Shown here: one piece after another, positions 1-5,443 of the stretch
Numbering within the stretch: the stretch's first letter is position 1
How the letters are laid out: each line of letters begins with the position of its first letter
Translations under genes and position numbers: made by a program
The notes under the pieces: model-generated
Databases searched by the model: none
Seen by the model: the letters and a program-made list of their open reading frames with translations, nothing else
Told to the model about the DNA's origin: nothing
DNA from: JAGIBJ01 sp047604965
Lineage (GTDB): Bacteria; Actinomycetota; Thermoleophilia; Solirubrobacterales; Solirubrobacteraceae
Direction of reading: 5' to 3'
Assembly: GCA_047604965.1 (NCBI GenBank)
Contig: JASGGQ010000153.1
Location: 1-5,965, forward strand
DNA: 5,965 nucleotides

Positions 1-1377
1 GAGCGTGTGGCTGATGATGAAGTAGCCGTCGGCGAGGCCCTGCATCAGCGCGCTGGCACCGAGCCGGTTCGCGCCGTGGTCGCTGAAGTTCGCTTCGCCG
101 ATCGCGTACAGCCCGGGGATCGTCGTCATCAGGTTGTAGTCGACCCACAGACCGCCCATCGTGTAGTGCGGCGCCGGGTAGATCCGCATCGGCACCTTGT
201 ACGGATCTTCGCCGGTGATCCGCTCATACATCTGGAAGAGGTTGCCGTAGCGCGACGCGATCAGCTCTGAGCCGAGCCGTTCGATTGCCTGCGCGAAATC
301 GAGGTACACGCCGTTGTGCCGTGGGCCGACGCCGAGCTCGTCGTCGATCATGACCTTCGCGGCCCGCGAGGCAACATCGCGTGGCACAAGGTTGCCAAAG
401 GCCGGGTAGCGGCGCTCCAGGAAGTAGTCGCGGTGTTCCTCGGCGACCTCGGCCGGTGGCGTGTCGGTGTGGCCGGCTTGCGGCACCCAAATCCGGCCGT
501 CGTTGCGCAGCGACTCGCTCATCAGCGTGAGCTTGCTTTGGAACTCCTCCGATTGCGGGATGCAGGTCGGGTGGATCTGCGTGTAGCACGGGTTCGCGAG
601 CAGCGCGCCACGTTTGTGCGCACGCCAGATCGCGGTCGCGTTGGAGTTGCGCGCGTTCGTCGAGAGGTAAAACGCATTGGAGTACCCGCCGGTCGCGAGC
701 ACCACGGCATGTGCGGCCAGCGAGAACACCTCGCCGGTCAGCAGGTTGCGCGCGACGACGCCGGCGGCGCGGCCGTCGATCGTGACGATATCGAGCACTT
801 CGGTGCGGGTCTTCAGATCGACCGCGCCAAGCCCGATTTGTCGCGATAGCGCAGAGTACGCGCCGAGCAGGAGCTGCTGACCGGTTTGGCCGCGCGCGTA
901 GAAGGTGCGCGACACCTGCGCCCCGCCGAAGCTGCGGTTGTCGAGCAGGCCACCGTATTCGCGGGCAAACGGGACGCCTTGAGCGGCGCACTGGTCGATG
1001 ATGTTCACCGACACCTGCGCGAGGCGATACACGTTGCTTTCGCGGGCGCGGTAGTCGCCGCCCTTGATCGTGTCGTAGAACAGCCGGTGAACGGAATCGC
1101 CGTCGTTACGGTAGTTCTTCGCGGCGTTGATGCCGCCTTGCGCTGCGATCGAGTGCGCGCGCCGCGGCGAGTCGTGGAAGGTCAGCGTGGTGACCTGATA
1201 GCCGAGTTCGGCGAGCGTCGCTGAGGCCGATGCGCCGGCGAGGCCGCTGCCGACGACAATCACATGAAAGCGCCGCTTGTTCGCCGGGTTGACGAGTTTG
1301 ACGCCGAATCGATGCGCGTCCCACATCTCGTCGAGCGGACCAGCGGGAGCACCGTCGGCAAGCCTGAAGTTCGTCAT
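1..1377 (-). CDS. sdhA: Succinate dehydrogenase flavoprotein subunit (SdhA), 3' end outside the window
   Basis: This is the catalytic subunit of respiratory complex II. It oxidises succinate to fumarate and passes electrons through FAD to the iron-sulfur subunit on the inner face of the membrane. I translated the minus strand from ATG 1377 and found 459 open codons running off the left edge. An N-terminal FAD-binding loop GSGLAGAS lies at residues 43-50. The AHSIAAQGG segment (74-82) carries His75, the family's covalent FAD attachment site. Substrate-site segments are HPT (269-271), LMSESLRNDGR (285-295), VPRD (331-334, catalytic Arg333) and HYTMGG (404-409). The family usually has about 600-650 residues, so roughly the last quarter is missing. 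Its start overlaps the sdhC stop as ATGA, which indicates translational coupling. sdhB would be expected next, to the left of the window. Identity is as good as certain. Confidence 0.97.
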   Translation of the reverse strand, partial: MTNFRLADGAPAGPLDEMWDAHRFGVKLVNPANKRRFHVIVVGSGLAGASASATLAELGYQVTTLTFHDSPRRAHSIAAQGGINAAKNYRNDGDSVHRLFYDTIKGGDYRARESNVYRLAQVSVNIIDQCAAQGVPFAREYGGLLDNRSFGGAQVSRTFYARGQTGQQLLLGAYSALSRQIGLGAVDLKTRTEVLDIVTIDGRAAGVVARNLLTGEVFSLAAHAVVLATGGYSNAFYLSTNARNSNATAIWRAHKRGALLANPCYTQIHPTCIPQSEEFQSKLTLMSESLRNDGRIWVPQAGHTDTPPAEVAEEHRDYFLERRYPAFGNLVPRDVASRAAKVMIDDELGVGPRHNGVYLDFAQAIERLGSELIASRYGNLFQMYERITGEDPYKVPMRIYPAPHYTMGGLWVDYNLMTTIPGLYAIGEANFSDHGANRLGASALMQGLADGYFIISHTL

Positions 1378-2045
1378 CCAACCAGTCCAGTCACGACCGC
1401 AAGCGGGAAGGAGATGTTGCCGAGCGCGATCACCGTCGCGAAGCCGATCGCGAAGTACCGGGTGCGTTGACGTGTGCCCGGCCCACCAATTCCCAGGCTC
1501 TGGAAGAGACTCCAGGCGCCGTGGTAGAGGTGGAACGCAAGCGCGAGGTTGGCGACGACATACGCGAGCGCCACTGGAGCGCGCTGGAAACTGGCGACGA
1601 GGTTCTCGTAGGGGTGTTCGGCAACGAAGTTGGGGTTGGCGGTGCCGATCGTCAGGTCGAGCAGATGGAAGATGATGAACAGCAGCACGATCGGACCGGT
1701 CCAGCGCACCGTGCGGCTTGCGAAGTCGGCGGCGACGTACTCACGCGGCGCGGCGTAGTCGACCGGGCGCGCAGCGCGGCTCTTGCGGGCGAGCTTGAAG
1801 GCCGCGTCGAGGTGCAGCCCGACGGCGGCGACCAAGCCGAAGCGCATCAGCCAGAGAAAGCCGGAGTGCGGCAATGCGGGGTAGCCGATCTCTCGCAGCC
1901 ACTCGCCGTAGTGGTCGAGCTCATGGGCGCCGGCGTACAGCTTGAGGTTGCCGACCATGTGCAGGAAGACGAAGGTGAGCAGCAAAGCGCCGGTCACCGC
2001 CATCACGTATTTGCGACCGAGGTCGGAGCGGTAGAGCGCGATCAA
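1374..2045 (-). CDS. sdhC: Succinate dehydrogenase cytochrome b membrane anchor (SdhC, single-subunit type)
   Basis: This protein anchors SdhA/SdhB in the membrane and transfers electrons to quinone. It has 223 residues from TTG 2045. Five hydrophobic segments fall at about residues 14-34, 62-84, 115-136, 157-178 and 196-220, the pattern of one-polypeptide anchors that bind two b hemes. Candidate heme-ligand histidines lie inside the helices: His29 (FLHMVGNLK), His78 (GLHLD), His127 (IFHLLD), and His172 or His175 (FHLYHG). The opening LYRSDLGRKYVMAVTG is typical of the family. The start is uncertain: there is no Shine-Dalgarno sequence before the TTG. A short ATG frame (2080-2042) overlaps it as TTGA, and its peptide would read naturally as the missing N-terminus if one base were absent. 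The gene is co-transcribed with and coupled to sdhA. Confidence 0.95.
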   Translation of the reverse strand: MIALYRSDLGRKYVMAVTGALLLTFVFLHMVGNLKLYAGAHELDHYGEWLREIGYPALPHSGFLWLMRFGLVAAVGLHLDAAFKLARKSRAARPVDYAAPREYVAADFASRTVRWTGPIVLLFIIFHLLDLTIGTANPNFVAEHPYENLVASFQRAPVALAYVVANLALAFHLYHGAWSLFQSLGIGGPGTRQRTRYFAIGFATVIALGNISFPLAVVTGLVG

Positions 2046-2080
2046 GGCAGCGTGGTCATCGTGGGGGTAACGACGGTCAT
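2042..2080 (-). other. 12-codon frame overlapping the sdhC start (leader peptide or displaced SdhC N-terminus)
   Basis: ATG 2080 opens a 12-residue frame, MTVVTPTMTTLP, whose TGA (2044-2042) overlaps the TTG start of sdhC in the sequence TTGA. An AGGG lies about 14 nt upstream of the ATG. Two readings fit. It may be a leader peptide whose termination hands ribosomes to sdhC, which otherwise has no ribosome binding site. Or it may be the true SdhC N-terminus, shifted by a one-base deletion or sequencing error near 2043: joined, it would read ...TMTTLP-LIALYRSD..., a natural-looking polar leader before the first helix. Confidence 0.4.
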
Positions 2081-2098
2081 ATGCGACCGCGAACCCTA

Positions 2099-2132
2099 GT
2101 TGATCGGGATCGACTCACGACGTGTGATCAAC
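2099..2132. repeat. 7-bp inverted repeat upstream of sdhC
   Basis: GTTGATC (2099-2105) and GATCAAC (2126-2132) are perfect inverted arms separated by 20 bp. The spacer holds a smaller near-palindrome, CACGACGTG (2116-2124). The repeat lies between the rnpB terminator and the sdhC leader, where a promoter for the sdh operon must sit. A TAGGGT that could serve as a -10 lies just downstream on the minus strand (2101-2096). It may be an operator for an sdh regulator. No regulator family is recognised. Confidence 0.3.
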
Positions 2133-2156
2133 GACACGCGCCACCGTCCTCGCATG

Positions 2157-2191
2157 GAAAATTGACCGGGGCCCCCTTGCGGAGGCCCCGG
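2157..2191 (-). terminator. Rho-independent terminator of rnpB
   Basis: On the minus strand CCGGGGCCTCC and GGGGGCCCCGG form an 11-bp stem, with one T-G pair, closed by a GCAA tetraloop (2191-2166). It is followed by TCAATTTTCC, a short T-run. The hairpin begins directly after the P1 helix of RNase P RNA, exactly where the transcript should end. It also insulates the sdh operon from rnpB transcription. Confidence 0.85.
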
Positions 2192-2196
2192 CGGTA

Positions 2197-2520
2197 GCGC
2201 GCCTATAAGCCGGATTCTGTCTTGAGCAACCATCCATCTTTGCGACCTACCTGAGCCTCGGCGGGCCACCTGCGAGCGGCTCTGCTCGGTCTTGCATCGG
2301 GTGGGGTTTACCTGGCCGCCGTGTCACCACGACGCCGGTGCGCTCTTACCGCACCTTTTCAACCTTGCCTGTACGACCGGCGTCGCCGGCCGCCATCGGC
2401 GGTGTATTTCTGTGGCACTTTCCCGCGGGTTTCCCCGGGTCGATCTCCCGACCACCCTGCCCTGCGATGTCCGGACTTTCCTCGAAACGGCGGACCGTTC
2501 CGCAGCTGCCCGGCGCGCCC
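2197..2520 (-). ncRNA. rnpB: RNase P RNA, bacterial type A
   Basis: This is the catalytic RNA of ribonuclease P, which removes 5' leaders from tRNA precursors. Conserved blocks appear in order on the minus strand: GAGGAAAGTCCGGACA (2483-2468, 5' strand of P4); the region with AAGGTTGAAAAGG and GGTAAGAGCGCACC (about 2364-2336); the L15 loop GGTAAACCCC, which pairs with the tRNA CCA end (near 2312-2303); and ACAGAATCCGGCTTAT (2220-2205, 3' strand of P4). A GCGCGCC/GGCGCGC pairing between about 2519-2513 and 2203-2197 gives P1 and sets the ends to within a few bases. The length of about 324 nt is rather short for an actinobacterial rnpB but contains the full core. The promoter should lie at about 2530-2570. 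I see only a weak TGTATG near 2556-2551. Confidence 0.95.
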
Positions 2521-2564
2521 CCGCAGCGTAGCGCCCTGCGGCGTCGCGCCATACAGTCGCGCTT

Positions 2565-2597
2565 GCCTGCGTGTCGCGCAACCTGCCAAACGCAGGC
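2565..2597. repeat. 7-bp inverted repeat between rnpB and the plus-strand gene
   Basis: GCCTGCG (2565-2571) and CGCAGGC (2591-2597) are perfect inverted arms with a 19-bp spacer. The element lies where the minus-strand rnpB promoter and the plus-strand gene's start region must overlap. It covers the GTG at 2571, so it may be an operator, or a reason to place the protein start further downstream. No known motif is matched. Confidence 0.25.
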
Positions 2598-3326
2598 TTG
2601 TTCGCCAACCGCAGATGGTCGCGTCGAATCCCTTCGGTGCTCCGGCGACGCAGCGGTCGCAAAGGCGCGCCCGCGCGGCCGGTCGCTGCGGGTTACGCTC
2701 CGCAGATCACCGACGTACCGGCAGCCGACCGGGCCGCAGAAGCCCAGCGCCTCGCGCGCAGCGTCGAGCGTGGGCGGCAGATCGCCGCAGCGCTGCGGCA
2801 TCTCGATTCGTACGGCACCGAGCCGACCTCGCAGCCGCTGGCAGAGTCGCTCGCGCGATTTTTGATCGACCGCGCCGAGAGCCGGCACGCGGGATGGCGA
2901 ATGTTGCGCCAGTTGATCGTCGAGAGCGCCAGCGATGCTCCGTGGGAGCGCTGCGCTCGGCGTGCCGTGCCGCTCGTCGCCGACGAGCTCGTGCGTTTGA
3001 CCGACGAGGCCGGACGCACGCCGCTCCATCGCGCGCAACATGTCGCCGCTCGTTGCCGCGCGGTTGCCGTCGCCCCGTTTGTGGAGCCAGCGCCGTTGCT
3101 GCACCATCTTGGTTTGGCGCTGCGGCCGATCGACCCCGAGGAGTGGGCGGACGCGCTGCGCGAGAGCGTCACCGCCCGCTCGCGCGAGGGCGCGCGCAAG
3201 CGACTGGCGGGCGCATTGGCACTGGAGCCGGCGAGCGTCAAACGAGACGGCGGTTTACAGACGGCGCGGGACGCGGTGCACGAACGCAGCCGTTCGAACG
3301 CGAAGCCGCGCGGTGCTCGTCGGTGA
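2571..3326 (+). CDS. Hypothetical protein, helix-rich, function unknown
   Basis: I do not recognise this family. The frame gives 251 residues from GTG 2571; an in-frame TAG at 2529 limits upstream extension. Codon use with mostly G/C third positions and a balanced mix of hydrophobic and charged residues mark this strand as the coding one. The antisense frames are abnormally rich in Ser and Arg. The credible folded core is about residues 45-223, mostly amphipathic helices (QRLARSVERGRQIAAALRHL, WRMLRQLIVESA, VPLVADELVRLTDEAG). The first 40 residues are Arg-rich and low in complexity, so a later start such as GTG 2637 is possible. Neither start has a clear ribosome binding site. No signal peptide or membrane segment is seen. 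The last 28 residues look non-native and overlap the tail of the opposing gene. A 9-bp hairpin follows the stop codon. Confidence 0.6.
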   Translation: MSRNLPNAGLFANRRWSRRIPSVLRRRSGRKGAPARPVAAGYAPQITDVPAADRAAEAQRLARSVERGRQIAAALRHLDSYGTEPTSQPLAESLARFLIDRAESRHAGWRMLRQLIVESASDAPWERCARRAVPLVADELVRLTDEAGRTPLHRAQHVAARCRAVAVAPFVEPAPLLHHLGLALRPIDPEEWADALRESVTARSREGARKRLAGALALEPASVKRDGGLQTARDAVHERSRSNAKPRGARR

Positions 3327-3480
3327 CGATGCGCAGCTCTGGGCTGCGCATGGCGAACCGCAGCAGCCGCGACCAGCGCTGCGGGTCGTCGGTCAGCGTG
3401 ACGCGCTCACGGGTTTTGGGGTCGCTGAGCGCCTGGCCGAGCGGCAGCGCGGTGATGTCGCCGCGCAGCGTGATCGAGCT
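3238..3480 (-). pseudogene. Frame-shifted C-terminal continuation of the third gene of the minus-strand cluster
   Basis: Just after a TGA at 3483-3481 an 80-codon minus-strand frame opens with no ATG, GTG or TTG start. It reads SITLRGDITALPLGQALSD, then DDPQRWSRLLRFAMRSPELRIVTDE. The composition is that of real protein, and it is in the +1 frame relative to the gene upstream. In the upstream frame the same DNA gives Arg/His/Ala/Pro-rich text (DHAARRHHRAAARPGAQRPQ), typical of a wrong frame. The simplest explanation is that this is the C-terminal part of the preceding gene, separated by a single-base indel near 3475-3481. The last 23 or so residues, after TDEHR, again look non-native and overlap the opposing gene. 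Confidence 0.55.
3329..3351. terminator. Perfect 9-bp hairpin just after the plus-strand gene
   Basis: ATGCGCAGC (3329-3337) and GCTGCGCAT (3343-3351) pair perfectly around the loop TCTGG. The hairpin starts three bases after the TGA at 3324-3326, the position expected of an intrinsic terminator. There is no T-run on either strand, so it would be of the hairpin-only type. A second small stem, CGAACG-CAGC-CGTTCG, lies at 3281-3296. A caution: the same bases translate sensibly on the minus strand as FAMRSPELRIVTDE, so the symmetry may be a by-product of coding. Confidence 0.4.
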
Positions 3481-4045
3481 TCATGACTTCGACGATGACC
3501 TGGCCGTCGTCGAGGCGTCGGATGCGCGCGTCGTAGTCGCCGCGTGGAAAGGCTTTGATCCGGCCGCTGCGGATCTGGTTGGCGGCGGCGCTGGCGTTCG
3601 CGCGCTTGCCCGGCGGGTAAGTCTTGTAGGGCTCCCAGGAACCCGGCGTCAGTGCTTGGGCGAACGCGACGGCGCGCTCGCGGTCGGTGAGTACGGCGGC
3701 GACCACCGCGCGCGGTGGGATGACCTCGGCGACCGGGATGCCGGGCTCGTCGGCGAACGGGCGATCACTGGTCGGCCCCAGGCCACTGCGGATGAGGATG
3801 TTGGCGAGCTGCTCGTCGATGGGGAACAGGTCCCAGCGCGACCGCAGGTCGAACCCGTAGATCCGGTCGTAGTACTGCGGGCCGGGCCGGAAGTGGCCGG
3901 TGGAGGGCTGGTAGACGAAGGGGTATGTCTCGCGCCAAAGCATCAGCGCTGCGTCGCGTCCCTGCTCATCGCGCAACAGGTACAGCTGCCCCTCAACGGG
4001 CTCCCCATCGCACCGGTCGGACACATCAACGCTCACTACCGCCAT
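3407..4045 (-). CDS. Hypothetical protein, third gene of the alarmone-like cluster, probably frame-shifted near its C-terminus
   Basis: The open frame has 212 residues from ATG 4045, but the sensible sequence ends at about residue 189 (VIVEVMK). After that the coding signal moves to the +1 frame, so the intact protein was probably about 268 residues. The N-terminal part (1-115) contains LYLLRDEQGRDAALMLWRET and an aromatic stretch, YYDRIYGFDLRSRWDLFP. The second part (about 133-189) contains WEPYKTYPPGKRANASAAANQI, then AFPRGDYDARIRRLDDGQVIVEV. It resembles small domains of the form Trp-x-x-(Val/Tyr)-x-Thr-Tyr, then Ala-rich helix, Gly, Phe and a paired strand, that I associate with actinobacterial phage-type proteins. 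That resemblance is from memory and weak. There is no catalytic signature, signal peptide or membrane segment. It lies 12 nt after the RelA-like gene and is presumably co-transcribed. Function unknown. Confidence 0.65.
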   Translation of the reverse strand: MAVVSVDVSDRCDGEPVEGQLYLLRDEQGRDAALMLWRETYPFVYQPSTGHFRPGPQYYDRIYGFDLRSRWDLFPIDEQLANILIRSGLGPTSDRPFADEPGIPVAEVIPPRAVVAAVLTDRERAVAFAQALTPGSWEPYKTYPPGKRANASAAANQIRSGRIKAFPRGDYDARIRRLDDGQVIVEVMKLDHAARRHHRAAARPGAQRPQNP

Positions 4046-4057
4046 CTCACGCTTATC

Positions 4058-4831
4058 TTATCGCATCTTACGGGCCAGTTGGACACCAAGGCGTCGCTCA
4101 AGCGCGTCGATGCCAGGCGGATCTGGAACTCCGGTGGCCAGTTCGCGCAGCTGCTCGCGCGCAGCGCGGCGCTCCGGCACCGTTGCGGCCCTGCTGCGCG
4201 AGATCTCGTAGAGCTTGTGGCTGGGCTCTTTGGCCACGATCGACGCGGCGGTGTGGTGCTGGACCTCGAAAGCGTGGCCGCCCGGGCTGCGCCAGCTCAG
4301 ATGCACGCCCTTGTACATCGCCTCGGCGTGAAAGGAGTGGTCGGCGTCCGTGAGGGTGTAGCCGGCGGCGCGCAGCGCGGCTGCATGCTGGGCGACGTGA
4401 TCGGCGAAGCTATCGGCGTCGTCGGTGACGACGGTGTAGCGCACAACGTCGTCGATCCGCCCGGCGACCGCTTCGTGGTCGCGGCGATCGGGTTCATCGG
4501 TGAACCGGCCCGCGAGCTTGCGCGCCAGCGAGCTGGGTGCCTTGAGGCGCGTGGAGAGTGCTTCGCAGCGCGCGCCAGCGGGAACAGCCGCTACGACGTC
4601 GGCAGTAATTCTCGGCTCGGCACGCAGCGCCGCAGCCGCCAGCTCCAGCGCCCAGCGGACCGGCGCAGCGCCGTACTCGTCGGTAAGCGCTGCGGCGTCG
4701 ACGTTCTCCCACTCAGGAGGCGGGACGCCTGGAGCGCTCGGAGCTACCGGGCCACTCGCGACAGCGGGCGCCAGACGCCGGATCGTGCAGCCGTGGCAGC
4801 GCCGACCGCCCTCGGCCTTACTGCGGCACAT
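4058..4831 (-). CDS. RelA/SpoT-domain nucleotidyltransferase with N-terminal Cys cluster; candidate toxSAS toxin
   Basis: The protein has 257 residues from ATG 4831. A short N-terminal module holds Cys2, Cys12 and Cys15 plus His13 (MCRSKAEGGRRCHGC), possibly a metal site. A proline-rich linker follows, then a helical region and a RelA/SpoT synthetase-type domain at about 90-212. The family pattern is clear: TRLKAPSSLARK (94-105) as the phosphate-binding R-x-K...S...K segment; DDVVRYTVV (127-135) with Asp128 and Arg131; MYKGVHLSW (172-180) with the G-loop Tyr173 and His177; FEVQHHT (188-194) with the catalytic-type Glu189 and Gln191; and KEPSHKLYE (201-209). In the family this domain transfers pyrophosphate from ATP to GDP/GTP, or in toxSAS enzymes to adenine nucleotides or tRNA CCA ends. 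Unlike long RelA/SpoT it has no TGS or ACT domain and no HD domain of its own; the HD part is a separate gene overlapping by 14 nt. The substrate cannot be told from sequence. A phage-associated role is an alternative. Confidence 0.85.
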   Translation of the reverse strand: MCRSKAEGGRRCHGCTIRRLAPAVASGPVAPSAPGVPPPEWENVDAAALTDEYGAAPVRWALELAAAALRAEPRITADVVAAVPAGARCEALSTRLKAPSSLARKLAGRFTDEPDRRDHEAVAGRIDDVVRYTVVTDDADSFADHVAQHAAALRAAGYTLTDADHSFHAEAMYKGVHLSWRSPGGHAFEVQHHTAASIVAKEPSHKLYEISRSRAATVPERRAAREQLRELATGVPDPPGIDALERRLGVQLARKMR

Positions 4832-5342
4832 CGACGATGCCGAGCGCCTTACGCGCGTCGGTGTACTTGCCCGTCAGGCGCTGGCGGGTGGCGTCGTCGA
4901 GCTGGGCCAGGCGCTCGGGGCTGGCGTTGTCAGCGATGTCCGACGCTTTGACACGCAGCGCTGCGGCGTTCGCGCGGACCCGGCGGTAGTAGTCGGCCGA
5001 GGTTTCGCCGTCGCGGCGGGTGATCGCCTCGACGGCGGCGATCGTCTGCGGCGAGATGCCCGCAGCCGCAAGATCCTGCGCGGTCACGTCGGTGTCCTCA
5101 AGCACGTCGTGCAACCAGGCGACTGCTACATCTGCCGGATCGACGGCGTCGGCGACGCGGCGCACATGCTCGACGTACGGCCGCCCGGCCTTGTCGGCCT
5201 GCCCGGCGTGTGCGGCGCGCGCGATCGCTTCCGCCGCCACCGCCTCTGATGTCCCCTGTAGCGGGCGTGTCTCATGTCGCGCCATCGCCGGGATCGTAGA
5301 GACAGCAGCACGGCCACGGTGAGCGTCGAGCGTCCGGACCAT
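4818..5342 (-). CDS. HD-domain (p)ppGpp hydrolase-like protein (small alarmone hydrolase); candidate antitoxin
   Basis: The protein has 174 residues from ATG 5342, with a later ATG at 5285 (residue 20) as an alternative start; neither has a clear ribosome binding site. The sequence follows the SpoT/Mesh1-type HD fold: ARAAHAGQADKAGRPYVEH (41-59) with His45, Lys51 and Tyr56; WLHDVLEDTD (76-85) with the metal-binding His78-Asp79 and the catalytic Glu82-Asp83; ITRRDGE (107-113) followed by YYRRVRANAAALRVKASDIADN (118-139) with Lys132, Asp135 and Asn139. All residues needed for Mn-dependent removal of pyrophosphate from (p)ppGpp-type alarmones appear present, so an active hydrolase is likely. Its length is right for a stand-alone enzyme. 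It is the first gene of the cluster and overlaps the RelA-like gene by 14 nt, so the two are almost certainly made together. Precedent: SAH proteins neutralise toxSAS toxins. A general housekeeping SAH is the alternative. Confidence 0.9.
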   Translation of the reverse strand: MVRTLDAHRGRAAVSTIPAMARHETRPLQGTSEAVAAEAIARAAHAGQADKAGRPYVEHVRRVADAVDPADVAVAWLHDVLEDTDVTAQDLAAAGISPQTIAAVEAITRRDGETSADYYRRVRANAAALRVKASDIADNASPERLAQLDDATRQRLTGKYTDARKALGIVDVPQ

Positions 5343-5443
5343 GTGTGCAGGCCTCGTCAGACCTCAGTAGATGGCCCGGCGCCCGTGACGGTCGCTGGAA
5401 CGGCCGCAACGCGTACCGCACGTATGCGTGCTGTATTTTCCTT
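5343..5443. promoter_or_regulatory. Divergent intergenic region between the HD-hydrolase gene and the ART-like gene
   Basis: These 101 bases must hold the promoters of both the minus-strand cluster and the plus-strand ART-like gene. It contains an inverted repeat GCACG-TATG-CGTGC (5418-5431), the palindromes CGGCCG (5401-5406) and ACGCGT (5409-5414), and an A/T-rich patch at 5432-5440, unusual for this DNA. TATTTT at 5434-5439 ends 4 nt before the GTG at 5444. That is close to the spacing of a -10 box on a leaderless transcript, a common arrangement in actinobacteria. No convincing -35 box or minus-strand -10 box is seen. The repeat abuts the putative -10, so it could be an autorepression operator serving both directions. 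Confidence 0.4.

Noticed and set aside
224..1224. Several open frames on both strands within the first 1.2 kb
   Set aside because: All overlap the unmistakable SdhA translation in other frames and have the Arg-rich composition of shadow frames.
1467..2099. A 210-codon plus-strand frame with Glu/Val/Gly-rich text
   Set aside because: It is exactly antisense to SdhC, whose five membrane helices and heme histidines make the minus strand the coding one.
2192..2600. rnpB as an integration site for the accessory cluster
   Set aside because: The cluster lies on the 5' side of rnpB, past another gene. No integrase and no duplicate of the rnpB 3' end are visible in the window.
2346..3107. A 253-codon minus-strand frame across the rnpB 5' half and the plus-strand hypothetical gene
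   Set aside because: It overlaps the conserved rnpB core and is antisense to a better-composed frame. It has no family features.
3470..3490. Programmed ribosomal frameshift of the kind used by phage tail chaperones or release factor 2
   Set aside because: I see no X-XXY-YYZ heptamer, no CTT-TGA-type site and no obvious stimulatory structure. A mutation or sequence error explains the shift more simply.
2321..4951. An 876-codon plus-strand open frame spanning rnpB, the unknown gene and the alarmone cluster
   Set aside because: It covers a structured RNA and runs antisense to or out of frame with four genes that have clear motifs or coding composition. Its translation is Arg/Ala/Pro-rich and low in complexity. 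Long chance frames are common in DNA of this GC content.
4500..5249. A 249-codon plus-strand frame
   Set aside because: It is antisense to the HD and RelA-like genes, both of which carry full catalytic motifs on the minus strand.
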